A DNA stretch of 64,000 bases from Spirillospora albida (GTDB taxonomy: Bacteria; Actinomycetota; Actinomycetes; Streptosporangiales; Streptosporangiaceae). Numbering within the stretch: the stretch's first letter is position 1; the number at the start of each line of letters is the position of its first letter. Made by a program: the position numbers and the translations under genes. The notes beneath the pieces are model-generated. The model was not told where the DNA came from. It searched no databases and worked only from the letters and a program-made list of their open reading frames with translations. This document shows positions 36,272 to 44,491 of this stretch, one piece after another. The DNA is taken from NCBI RefSeq assembly GCF_000718255.1, contig NZ_JOFJ01000005.1, forward strand, positions 124,001 through 188,000. Reading direction: 5' to 3'.

Positions 36272-37357
36272 TCAGTGGGGGTTGTCGGTGTCCTTGCTGG
36301 GTTGGACGCGTTTCGGCTCGCCGGGCATCTTCGGGTAGTTCGGGGGGTACGGCATGTCGCCCAGGCCGTGGTCGCGCTCGTCCCGGTCGGCCAGGTCGAG
36401 GAGGCCGTCCAGGGAGAACGCCTCGTCGTCGATGGCGGCGTGGAGGTCGCCCAGTTTCGCGAAGCGGTCGGGCATCGTGGCGATGGTGAAGTCGTGCGGG
36501 TCGATGTCGGCCAGTTCGTCCCAGGTCACGGGGGCCGAGACGGGGGCGTGCGGCGCCGGGCGGACGCTGTAGGCCGACGCGATCGTCCGGTCTCTGGCGT
36601 TCTGGTTGAAGTCGATGAAGATCTGCTCGCCGCGCTCCTCCTTCCACCAGCGGGTCGTGACCTCGGACGGGGCGCGGCGCTCCACCTCGCGGCCGAAGGC
36701 CAGGGCGGCGCGGCGGACCTCGGTGAACGTCCAGCGCGGCTCGATGCGGACGTAGATGTGCACGCCGCCCTTGCCGGACGTCTTCACATAGCCCGTGAGG
36801 CCCATTTCGGAGAGCAGGTCGCGGGCCGGGCCGAGGGCGACGCGGACGGCGTCCGAGAAGTCCGTGCCGGGTTGCGGGTCGAGGTCGATGCGCAGCTCGT
36901 CGGGGTGGTCGACGTCGCCGTCGCGGACGGGCCAGGGGTGGAAGGTCAGGGTTCCGAGGTTCGCGGCCCAGGCGATCGTGGCGACCTCGGTGGGGCGGAC
37001 CTCGTCGGCGGTGCGGCCGCTCGGGAACGCGATGCGGGTCGTCTCGACCCAGTCGGGGGCGCCCTTCGGGATGCGCTTCTGGTAGAACGCGTCGGACTTG
37101 CCGGCGCCCATGCCCTGCTGGCCGCGCGCGTAGTCCTCCCGGGTGGCGAGCCTGGCGCCCTCGAAGACACCGGCGGGCCAGCGCTCCAGGGTGGTCGGGC
37201 GGTCGCGGGTGGCGCGCAGGATGCCCTCGCCCACGGCGATGTAGTACTCCACCAGCTGCCGCTTGGTGTAGCCGTGCTCCGGAAAATAGATCTTGTCGGG
37301 GTTGGTCACCTTGACGAGCCGATCCCCGACCGGGATCTCGATGAAGGGCGAGGCCAT
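36272..37357 (-). CDS. LigD-type polymerase/primase (PrimPolC/PolD)
   Basis: A 361-residue archaeo-eukaryotic-primase polymerase of the LigD POL family. The opening VTNPDKIYFPEHGYTKRQLVEYY is the family N-terminus (about residues 18-40). Metal-binding acidic residues are in ELRIDLDPQPG (D-x-D), the phosphate loop in TSGKGGVHIYVRI, and the third carboxylate in FIDFNQNARDRTI. It is a stand-alone protein, as in actinobacterial PrimPolC, not fused to ligase or nuclease. It is divergent from msrB with 43 bp between starts. Confidence 0.92.
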   Translation of the reverse strand: MASPFIEIPVGDRLVKVTNPDKIYFPEHGYTKRQLVEYYIAVGEGILRATRDRPTTLERWPAGVFEGARLATREDYARGQQGMGAGKSDAFYQKRIPKGAPDWVETTRIAFPSGRTADEVRPTEVATIAWAANLGTLTFHPWPVRDGDVDHPDELRIDLDPQPGTDFSDAVRVALGPARDLLSEMGLTGYVKTSGKGGVHIYVRIEPRWTFTEVRRAALAFGREVERRAPSEVTTRWWKEERGEQIFIDFNQNARDRTIASAYSVRPAPHAPVSAPVTWDELADIDPHDFTIATMPDRFAKLGDLHAAIDDEAFSLDGLLDLADRDERDHGLGDMPYPPNYPKMPGEPKRVQPSKDTDNPH

Positions 37358-37400
37358 GCCAGCACGCTAACCCAGAGGTCCGACAAGTAACGTCGACGGC

Positions 37401-37802
37401 ATGGAGAAGATCCGTAAGAGCGAGGACGAGTGGCGCGCGCAGCTGTCGCCCGAGGAGTTCCACGTCCTGCGGGAGGCGGGGACGGAGCGTCCGTTCACCG
37501 GCGAGTACACCGACACGAAGACGGTCGGGGTGTACCGGTGCCGGGCCTGCGAGACGGAGCTGTTCCGGTCGGACACGAAGTTCGACAGCCACTGCGGGTG
37601 GCCGTCGTTCTACGCCCCCGCCGCCGCGGAGAACGTCGTGCTGATCGAGGACACGTCGCTCGGCATGGTCCGGACGGAGGTGCGGTGCGCGGTGTGCGAC
37701 TCGCATCTCGGCCACGTGTTCCACGGCGAGGGGTACAAGACCCCGACGGACGACCGGTACTGCATCAACAGCATCAGCCTCACCCTCGAACCGGCCGAGT
37801 GA
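37401..37802 (+). CDS. msrB: Peptide-methionine (R)-S-oxide reductase
   Basis: A 133-residue MsrB that repairs methionine-R-sulfoxide. Zinc-binding CxxC pairs are seen in YRCRACETEL and CAVCDSHLGHVF. The catalytic Cys is in DDRYCINSISLTL near the C-terminus, and the family phrase FDSHCGWPSFYAP is intact. Length and motif order are canonical. Thioredoxin is the usual reductant. ATG at 37401. Confidence 0.96.
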   Translation: MEKIRKSEDEWRAQLSPEEFHVLREAGTERPFTGEYTDTKTVGVYRCRACETELFRSDTKFDSHCGWPSFYAPAAAENVVLIEDTSLGMVRTEVRCAVCDSHLGHVFHGEGYKTPTDDRYCINSISLTLEPAE

Positions 37803-37850
37803 ACCCGGTGCCCCCGTCCGGCGTCCCACAGACGACCGGATGGGGGTCTC

Positions 37851-38438
37851 ATGAGCGATTTCAACCCTTATCAGATCGCGTACCTGTGCGGCGGGCCGGA
37901 GCGGGTGGCGCAGACCGCGCTGTACGGCCTCCATGAGCGGCGGCGCGTGCGGATCATGCGGGCGCTGCACCGGGTCGAGGTCGTCCGGCGGGAGGCCGAT
38001 GACCCCGTGCAGGCCGCCGTCCTCGACGCGGTGCCGAGCACGGGGCGCGTGCTCGGGCGGGTCGTCGCGGACGCCGGTGCCTCACCCGAGGTGACCTCGG
38101 TCGGGGACGCGCTGAAGGCCGACGGGCTGCTGCGGCGCGGCCTGGCCGGCGGGCTCCGGCCGACCCGTGCGGGCCGCGCCCTCCGGAAGAGGTTCGCCGC
38201 GGACGCGGCGCCCCGCGGGCCGGCCCGGGTCGCGGCGCTCGGACCGGCCGGGATGGCGGAGGCCCGGCTGCGGGAGGTCTTCGAGACGCCCGATCCGAAG
38301 CCGGTGAGGGTTCCGCCCCCGTACGGCGCGGGCAGCGGCCGCTCCGCCGCCGTCATGGACGACGGCGGCGCAGCCTCCCTCTACCACGAGGGAGGCGACA
38401 CCTGGGGCGGCGGCGGCGGAGGGGGTGGCGGGGACTAG
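37851..38438 (+). CDS. TIGR04222-type actinobacterial protein with poly-Gly tail
   Basis: A 195-residue protein opening with NPYQIAYLCGGPERVAQTALYGL, the phrase of the TIGR04222 family (about residues 5-27), and ending in a run of glycines followed by Asp. The usual transmembrane segments of longer members are not evident here; a region of 150 residues is Arg/Ala-rich and could be cytosolic. Function unknown. It starts with ATG at 37851, 48 bp after msrB. Confidence 0.65.
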   Translation: MSDFNPYQIAYLCGGPERVAQTALYGLHERRRVRIMRALHRVEVVRREADDPVQAAVLDAVPSTGRVLGRVVADAGASPEVTSVGDALKADGLLRRGLAGGLRPTRAGRALRKRFAADAAPRGPARVAALGPAGMAEARLREVFETPDPKPVRVPPPYGAGSGRSAAVMDDGGAASLYHEGGDTWGGGGGGGGGD

Positions 38439-38986
38439 CGGGTCTCGCCGACCTCGCAGTCGTCCTCGTCGCTCTGCTTGTTCGCCAGGACGACGCTGCC
38501 GTTGTCGTTGCTCTTGCCGTGGACGAAGACGCGGGGTTCCTCGTCGCCGCCGTCGCGCAGGTACTGGGTCGACCACTCGCAGAGGGAGACGGCGGGTTTC
38601 GAGTTCTCGTCGCTCTCGCCCAGATCGGTGTAGACGCGCAGGAAGAGGCCGCTGCGCCTGATCTCGGTGACGTGCTTGACGATCGTCCCCTCCGGGTCCT
38701 TCGTCTTGAGGTAGGGAAGGGCGTCGGGGACCTCGTCCGGGTCCGTGACGGGTTCCGGGGCGGCGGACGCGTCGGTGTGCGCGGCGACCGTGGCGCGGGG
38801 GGCGGGGGCGCCGGAGCCGCCGCCGGGCAGGAGCACGGCGGCGGCGAGCACGGCCGCGGACGCGGTTCCGGCGCCGGCGAGGACGAGGCGCCGCCGTCTC
38901 GGGTCCCCCACCAGGCGGGCGAGGTGGACCGAGACGGCGGACGGCGGCCTGGCGTGCCGGCCGCGGGGGGCGGGAGTTCTGGTCAC
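38435..38986 (-). CDS. Membrane-anchored hypothetical protein
   Basis: A 183-residue protein with an Arg/Pro-rich N-terminus, one transmembrane segment (RRRLVLAGAGTASAAVLAAAV, about residues 30-50, shown in part), a Pro/Ala spacer, and a C-terminal extracellular-type domain containing EGTIVKHVTEIRRSGLFLRV, SLCEWSTQYL and DDCEVGETR with two Cys. No family recognised. The start is GTG at 38986 or 38995, without a clear ribosome site. It converges with the TIGR04222 gene, overlapping by 4 bp. Confidence 0.6.
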   Translation of the reverse strand: MTRTPAPRGRHARPPSAVSVHLARLVGDPRRRRLVLAGAGTASAAVLAAAVLLPGGGSGAPAPRATVAAHTDASAAPEPVTDPDEVPDALPYLKTKDPEGTIVKHVTEIRRSGLFLRVYTDLGESDENSKPAVSLCEWSTQYLRDGGDEEPRVFVHGKSNDNGSVVLANKQSDEDDCEVGETR

Positions 38987-39018
38987 GGGCCGCACTTTAC
39001 TGCGCCGTGACCCGCCGC

Positions 39019-39717
39019 TCAGGGAAGGTCGGCGATGAGCTCCGCGACGGCCTTGCGGCGGCCTGTGTAGAAGGGGATCTCCTCGCGCGTGTGGACGCGG
39101 GCGCGGGCGCCGCGCAGGTGGCGCATGAGGTCGACGATGCGGTGCAGCTCGTCGGCCTCGAAGGCCAGCATCCACTCGTAGTCGCCGAGCGCGAACGACG
39201 CGACGGTGTTGGCGCGGACGTCGGGGTAGTCGCGCGCCATCTTGCCGTGCTCGGCGAGCATGGCGCGACGCTCCTCGTCCGGGAGCAGGTACCACTCGTA
39301 GGACCGGACGAACGGGTACACGCACGCGAACTGGCGGGGCTCCTCGTCGGCGAGGAACGCGGGGATGTGGCTCTTGTTGAACTCGGCCGGGCGGTGCAGG
39401 GCCATCTGCGACCAGACGGGCTCGCTGGCGCGGCCGACGGCCGTCCGGCGGAAGCGGGTGTAGACCTCCTGGAGGTCCTCCGCGGCGGGGGCGTGCCACC
39501 AGAACATGAAATCGGCGTCGGCGCGCAGGCCCGCGACGTCGTAGGCGCCGCGGGTGGTGACGTCCTTCTGCGCGGCCTGGTCGAGCAGGTCCTGGACCTC
39601 GGCGGCGTGCTCCTCGCCGAGCGTGCCGGTGTCGCGCACCTTGAACACCGACCACATGGTGTAGCGGATGACGCTATTGAGCTCGCGTGCCTTCGGCCTG
39701 GCCTGCTCCGTCGCCAT
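39019..39717 (-). CDS. hemQ: Coproheme decarboxylase HemQ
   Basis: A 232-residue chlorite-dismutase-fold protein that converts coproheme to heme b in the coproporphyrin-dependent pathway of Gram-positive bacteria. The N-terminal SVIRYTMWSVFKV, the conserved EWYLLPDEERRAMLAEHGK (heme-ligand His in AEHGK) and the acidic-rich C-terminus fit HemQ. Strong ribosome site GAGGAGGG before ATG at 39717. It overlaps the end of hemY by 44 bp, so the two are an operon. Final step after HemE, HemY and ferrochelatase. Confidence 0.93.
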   Translation of the reverse strand: MATEQARPKARELNSVIRYTMWSVFKVRDTGTLGEEHAAEVQDLLDQAAQKDVTTRGAYDVAGLRADADFMFWWHAPAAEDLQEVYTRFRRTAVGRASEPVWSQMALHRPAEFNKSHIPAFLADEEPRQFACVYPFVRSYEWYLLPDEERRAMLAEHGKMARDYPDVRANTVASFALGDYEWMLAFEADELHRIVDLMRHLRGARARVHTREEIPFYTGRRKAVAELIADLP

Positions 39718-41134
39718 GGTCGAACCCTCCTCGACTGCGTAGATGATCGATGATCCGGTCGGCCGCCGCGGTCGCCGAGGCGATGCAGGCGGGGATGCCG
39801 AGGCCGTCGTAGGCCGCGCCCGCGACGGCGAGCCCCGGCTCGCCGGCGACGGCGGCGCGGACCCGGGCCACGCGGTCGGCGTGGCCGACGTTGTACTGCG
39901 GCAGACCGCCGCCCCAGCGGGTCACCCGCGTCTCGGCGGGCAGTTCGGTGAGGCCGCAGGTCGCGGCGAGCTCCGCGATGGCGCCGGCGGCGAGCTCGGC
40001 GTCGGGCCGCTGGAGGACGGCCTCGTCCCGGAAGCGGCCGATGCTGCACCGGACGATGATCAGCCCGTTGTCGCGGCGGCGCAGGTGCGGCCACTTCACC
40101 GAGCCGAACGTGACGGCCTTCACGCCGCCCGGCCCGACCTCGACGGACGGGACGAGGTAGCCGCTGGCCTTCGGGAGCCTCGGGAACGCGGACACGGGGT
40201 AGGCGAGCGTGACGATGGCCATGCTCGCGTACTCGATGCGGGCGAGCTCGCGGGCGGCGGCGGGCACGTCGTGCTCCAGCAGCCGGGCCGCCGGCGGCGC
40301 CGGGACCGCGAGGATCACGGCGTCGGCGTCCAGGTGCTCGGGGTCGCGGGCGGAGCCGACGGTGAGCCGCCAGCCGTGCTCGGTGCGGCGCAGCTCGCGG
40401 ACGGTCGCGCCGGTGCGGACGTCGCCGCCGGCGGCGGTGATCGCGTCGGCGACGAGGTGCGGGAGCGTGCCGAGGCCGTCCGGCAGCGTCGCGAAGACGG
40501 GGCCGGCGCCGTGCGGGGCGGCGTCCCGGACGCCCCGCACGGCGGCGAGGAGCGAGCGGTGGGTGCGGGCGGCGGCGGCGACGGCGGGCAGCGTCGCGTC
40601 GAACGACAGCTCTTCGGCGCGCCCGGCGTAGACGCCGCCGAGCAGCGGCTCGACGAGCCGGTCGACGACCTCGCGGCCCATCCGGGCGCCGATGTAGTCG
40701 GCGACGGACACGTCGTCGCCACGCCGCGTCTCGGGCAGGATCCGGTCGAGCGGGACGCGGGCCAGCCCGGCGGGCGACAGGATCTGCGAGCCCGCGAGCG
40801 CCCGCAGGTCGGACGGGACGCCCATCACCTGGCCGGACGGGATGCGGCGCAGCTCGCCGCGGCTGAGGATGGCGGACGCGGTCGTGCCGGGGTGGACGAG
40901 CGTCTCGGCGCGGCCGAGCGCGGCGACGAGGCCGATGCCCTCGGGGCGGCGCGCCAGCATGGACTCGGCGCCCTCGTCGACGGGCAGCCCGGCGATGTCA
41001 CCGACCCGGAGTTTGCCGCCGACCTGCGGGGAGCCCTCCAGGAGGGTCACCCGGGCACCGGCGGCCGCGAGGACGCGGGCGGCGGCGAGACCCGCGATGC
41101 CGCCCCCGACGACGACGGCGTGGGACGTGGTCAT
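39674..41134 (-). CDS. hemY: Coproporphyrinogen/protoporphyrinogen III oxidase (HemY/CgoX type)
   Basis: A 486-residue FAD-dependent oxidase. The dinucleotide-binding motif is VVVGGGIAGLAAARVLAAAG at the N-terminus, followed by VDEGAESMLARRP, and the C-terminal FAD contact region has VAGAAYDGLGIPACIAS. In actinobacteria this enzyme usually oxidises coproporphyrinogen III to coproporphyrin III, consistent with the adjacent hemQ. The start at 41134 gives the canonical N-terminus (MTTSHAVVVGGG); upstream in-frame sequence is not conserved. Confidence 0.94.
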   Translation of the reverse strand: MTTSHAVVVGGGIAGLAAARVLAAAGARVTLLEGSPQVGGKLRVGDIAGLPVDEGAESMLARRPEGIGLVAALGRAETLVHPGTTASAILSRGELRRIPSGQVMGVPSDLRALAGSQILSPAGLARVPLDRILPETRRGDDVSVADYIGARMGREVVDRLVEPLLGGVYAGRAEELSFDATLPAVAAAARTHRSLLAAVRGVRDAAPHGAGPVFATLPDGLGTLPHLVADAITAAGGDVRTGATVRELRRTEHGWRLTVGSARDPEHLDADAVILAVPAPPAARLLEHDVPAAARELARIEYASMAIVTLAYPVSAFPRLPKASGYLVPSVEVGPGGVKAVTFGSVKWPHLRRRDNGLIIVRCSIGRFRDEAVLQRPDAELAAGAIAELAATCGLTELPAETRVTRWGGGLPQYNVGHADRVARVRAAVAGEPGLAVAGAAYDGLGIPACIASATAAADRIIDHLRSRGGFDHGDGAGQAEGTRAQ

Positions 41135-41385
41135 GCCCCCAGCCTCGCAGATGCGGCGGGGTGCGGCGCACCGGGTGGCCGCTTCGCCGATGTGCGATTG
41201 GCGACAGCGGTCTCCGCCGCCACCTTGCCAGTGAACGCTGGTCACCAATACGCTCGGTGCGCAGGTGATCGCGGCCGGGGAGGGGTGCGGGGCCGTCCCC
41301 GGCCGTGACCCGCGCGTGCCCCATTCGTGCCCGCTTCGCGACGCCGCGCCCGGAACGGTGACACGGGACACATCGTCCGACCCTC

Positions 41386-42273
41386 ATGCGGAATATCAGG
41401 CGTGTCCCAGGTGTCCTGTCCGTTCTCCTGCTGGCGGGGACGCTGGCCGCGTGCAGCGGCGGGGGCGGCGGCACCGCGAGCAGCGGGGAGATGCGGGACG
41501 AGAACGCCAAGGGCCCGGCGCGGGCCGTCGCCCCGTCCGCGGGCCCTGCGGGCGCGCGGCCCGTCACGGCGCCTCCGCCCGCCGCCCGCGCCGTCGTCTA
41601 CACCGCGCATCTGAAGATCCGGAGCGAGGACGTCGAGAAGTCCGCCGAGACGGCGAAGCGGCTCGCCACGGACGCGGGCGGCTACGTCGAGGAGGAGCGG
41701 GGCGAGACCGATCCGCCGTCCGCCACCCTCGAGCTGAAGATCCCCGCGGAGAAGTACACCGGGCTGCTGCCCGGCTTCACGACGCGGCTCGGCACGAAGG
41801 TGTCGCTGCGGCAGGACGCGGAGGACGTGACGGCCGAGGTCGCCGACGTCGACAGCCGGGTCCGGTCGGCGGAGGCGTCGCTGGAGTCCTTCCGCAGGCT
41901 GCTGGCACGGGCGAAGACCGTCGGCGAGATCATGAGCATCGAGCAGGAGATCGCGAACCGCGAGGCCGATCTGGAGTCGCTGCAGGCGCGGCAGAAGTCG
42001 CTGCGGCAGCGCACCCGCTACGCGACGCTGAACATCACCATCGAGGAGCCCCCCGCGGCACCCGGCGGCGACGGCACGTTCGCCGACGGGCTGAGGGCCG
42101 GCTGGGACGCGTTCACCACGTCCCTGCGCATCGGCGGCGTCGCGCTCGGCTGGCTGCTGCCGTTCCTCGGCGCGCTCGCGCTGATCGGGATGCCCGCGCT
42201 GGTCGTCGCGCGGCGGGTGAACCGGCGCCGTCCGGGCGGGCCGGACCGGCCGGGGCCGCGCGACGGCGCGTGA
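41386..42273 (+). CDS. DUF4349 lipoprotein
   Basis: A 295-residue lipoprotein. The signal ends with a lipobox LLLAGTLAAC near residue 22. The DUF4349 region (about 65-215) includes AVVYTAHLKIRSED and a predicted coiled coil around SRVRSAEASLESFRRLLARA and SIEQEIANREADLESLQARQ. A C-terminal transmembrane helix (GGVALGWLLPFLGALALIG) is followed by a basic tail. It sits between hemY and hemE but on the opposite strand. Function unknown. Confidence 0.85.
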   Translation: MRNIRRVPGVLSVLLLAGTLAACSGGGGGTASSGEMRDENAKGPARAVAPSAGPAGARPVTAPPPAARAVVYTAHLKIRSEDVEKSAETAKRLATDAGGYVEEERGETDPPSATLELKIPAEKYTGLLPGFTTRLGTKVSLRQDAEDVTAEVADVDSRVRSAEASLESFRRLLARAKTVGEIMSIEQEIANREADLESLQARQKSLRQRTRYATLNITIEEPPAAPGGDGTFADGLRAGWDAFTTSLRIGGVALGWLLPFLGALALIGMPALVVARRVNRRRPGGPDRPGPRDGA

Positions 42274-42280
42274 CCCGGCG

Positions 42281-43345
42281 TCAGGTGCCCGCCTCTTCGG
42301 TGCTCGCCTCCTGGACGAGGTCGGTGAGGCGGGCCAGGACGTCCGGGTCGGTGGACGGCTGCACCCCGTGCCCGAGGTTGAAGATGTGGCCCTCGGCGGC
42401 GCGGCCCCGGGCGAGGACGTCGCGGGCGCGCCGCTCCACCGTCTCCCACGGCGCGAACAGGATCGCCGGGTCGAGGTTGCCCTGCAGCGCCCTGCCGGGC
42501 GGGACGCGGCGGGCGGCCACGTCCAGCGGCACCCGCCAGTCGACGCCGACGACGTCCGCGCCGGCCTCGCCCATCAGGCCGAGCAGCTCGCCCGTCCCGA
42601 CGCCGAAGTGAATGCGCGGCACGCCGAGCGCCTCGATCTCGGCGAAGATGCGGCTCGTGTGGGGCAGCACGGACGCGGCGTAGTCCTCCGGGGCGACCGC
42701 GCCGACCCACGAGTCGAACAGCTGGATCGCGCTCGCCCCGGCCTCGACCTGCACCTTCAGGAAGGCGATCGTGATGTCGGCGAGCCGGTCCATGAGCCGC
42801 GCCCACAGCTCCGGCTCCCCGTACATCATCGCCTTGGTGCGGTCGTGGTTCTTGGACGGCCCGCCCTCGATCAGGTACGACGCGAGCGTGAACGGGGCGC
42901 CCGCGAAGCCGATCAGCGGTGTCGCGCCGAGCTCCCCCACGAGGCCGCGGACCGCGCCGGTCACGTACGGGACGTCGTCGGGGACGAGCGGGCGCAGCGC
43001 GTCCAGGCCCGCCGCGTCCCGGATCGGGTCGGCGATCACCGGGCCGACGCCGGGCTTGATGTCGAGGTCGATGCCGATCGCCTTGAGCGGCACCATGATG
43101 TCGCTGAAGAAGATGGCCGCGTCCACGGCGTAGCGCCGCACGGGCTGCATCGTGATCTCGACGATCAGCTCGGGCCGGGTGCAGGACTCCAGCATCGGGA
43201 CGCCCTCGCGGACCCGCAGGTACTCCGGCAGCGACCGGCCCGCTTGGCGCATGAACCACACCGGCGTGTGGGGCACGGGCTTCCGGCGGCAGGCCAGCAG
43301 GAAGGGGCTCGCGGCGAGCCCGGACTCGTCAACGTCAGCAGCCAC
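42281..43345 (-). CDS. hemE: Uroporphyrinogen decarboxylase
   Basis: A 354-residue UroD that decarboxylates uroporphyrinogen III to coproporphyrinogen III. Both signatures are present: PVWFMRQAGRSLPEY near the N-terminus and GFAGAPFTLASYLIEGG in the middle. GTG at 43345 (VAADVDESGL) gives the normal family length; the reading frame extends further upstream but that part is unlike UroD. It converges with the DUF4349 gene. Together with hemY and hemQ it supplies the late heme branch. Confidence 0.95.
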   Translation of the reverse strand: MAADVDESGLAASPFLLACRRKPVPHTPVWFMRQAGRSLPEYLRVREGVPMLESCTRPELIVEITMQPVRRYAVDAAIFFSDIMVPLKAIGIDLDIKPGVGPVIADPIRDAAGLDALRPLVPDDVPYVTGAVRGLVGELGATPLIGFAGAPFTLASYLIEGGPSKNHDRTKAMMYGEPELWARLMDRLADITIAFLKVQVEAGASAIQLFDSWVGAVAPEDYAASVLPHTSRIFAEIEALGVPRIHFGVGTGELLGLMGEAGADVVGVDWRVPLDVAARRVPPGRALQGNLDPAILFAPWETVERRARDVLARGRAAEGHIFNLGHGVQPSTDPDVLARLTDLVQEASTEEAGT

Positions 43346-43562
43346 CCCGCGATCGTCCCACGGACGCCCGCCGCTCACGCACCGGGGCGACCGGAACACG
43401 CAACATCGCGGCGCGGACGCGCGGGCCACGGCGCCGACCTGCGATCCGGCCGCGCGGAACGTGTGACGGGGGGACGAAGTTCCGGACACGCCGAGCGAAG
43501 TCCCGCATTCTGTCACCGGCTCATGCGAACGTGATCCGTGTCATAGCCGAGGGAGGTCCCCC

Positions 43563-43781
43563 TTGTACTGCTCCACCTGCGACGATGAACGCGCGTTCGA
43601 GCAGCCGCCGTGCCCGGACGGGCATGGCGGGGAGTGCCCCGAAAGGGTCTGCACGGAATGCGGGGCGGCGGTCTTCGTCGGCGCGCCGCCGGTGGCACCG
43701 GCCCTGGTCGCGGCCCGCGAGGCGGCTCCTCCCGGCGGCGCGGGGATCATTCCCCGCCAGGTCAAGCGGGCCGTCGCCTGA
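43563..43781 (+). CDS. Small Cys-rich zinc-ribbon-like protein
   Basis: A 72-residue protein opening YCSTCDDERAFEQPPCPDG and then ECPERVCTECGAAV, giving CxxC pairs that could bind zinc. It appears to start with TTG at 43563, preceded by a strong GAGGGAGG ribosome site; there is no ATG or GTG at the conserved N-terminus. Homologues of this type are known in actinobacteria but have no assigned function. The C-terminus is Ala/Pro-rich and unstructured. Confidence 0.72.
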   Translation: MYCSTCDDERAFEQPPCPDGHGGECPERVCTECGAAVFVGAPPVAPALVAAREAAPPGGAGIIPRQVKRAVA

Positions 43782-43905
43782 GCGCCGCGGCCCCCGGAAC
43801 GAGAACATCTGTGCCGTGCCCGCATCCCCTCCCTCGCCTCCCGTCGCCGCTGTCCCGAGGCACCGGCGGTCCCCTTCCCGTCCCAGCGCGCCGGCCGGTC
43901 CGCCC

Positions 43906-44472
43906 ATGAGCCCACCGGCCTTCCAGCGGGCCGTCGACATGCTGCGCGACCTGCTCGCCGGTCCCGGCGTCCGGCCCGAGCTCGACCTGGAGGACATGCC
44001 CGCCCCGCAGAGCCTCGCGCCCTACGCGGCGGCCCTGTCCGGCAGCGTCTACCGCGACGACGACACCGAGGTCGCCATGGGGCGGCTGATCGTCCTGTAC
44101 GACCCCGACGGGAGACCCGGCTGGGCGAACGGGTTCCGCGTCGTCGCCTACATCCGCGCCGACCTCGAGCCCGACATCGCCGCCGAAGAGCTGATCGGCT
44201 CCGTCGCCTGGGACTGGCTCCTCGAGGCCCTGGAGCCGGCGGGCTACGCCAACGTGTCCGGGACGATCACCCGGGCGGTGTCGGAGAGCTTCGGCGACAA
44301 GGCCGGCGAGCCGTCCACCACCGAGCTGGAGCTGCGCGCGTCCTGGTCCCCGACCGGCGACGATCTCGCGGGCCACGTGGCCGCGTGGTGCGAGGTCATG
44401 TGCACAACGGCCGGGCTGCCGCCGTCCGGCGTCGCCGCCCTGCCGGACCGCCCCGGCGGAACGGCCCGTTGA
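43906..44472 (+). CDS. DUF3000 protein
   Basis: A 188-residue actinobacterial DUF3000 protein, function unknown. Recognisable blocks are PPAFQRAVDMLRDLL, PYAAALSGSVYRDD, ATGRLIVLYDPDG-like MGRLIVLYDPDGRPGW, and GSVAWDWLLEALE. The ATG at 43906 lacks a ribosome site; an in-frame GTG near 43816 is an alternative start, possibly leaderless. It lies directly upstream of the RNase D gene, an order seen in many actinobacteria, which suggests a functional link. Confidence 0.85.
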   Translation: MSPPAFQRAVDMLRDLLAGPGVRPELDLEDMPAPQSLAPYAAALSGSVYRDDDTEVAMGRLIVLYDPDGRPGWANGFRVVAYIRADLEPDIAAEELIGSVAWDWLLEALEPAGYANVSGTITRAVSESFGDKAGEPSTTELELRASWSPTGDDLAGHVAAWCEVMCTTAGLPPSGVAALPDRPGGTAR

Positions 44473-44491
44473 GCGACGTACGGTAGAGGGC

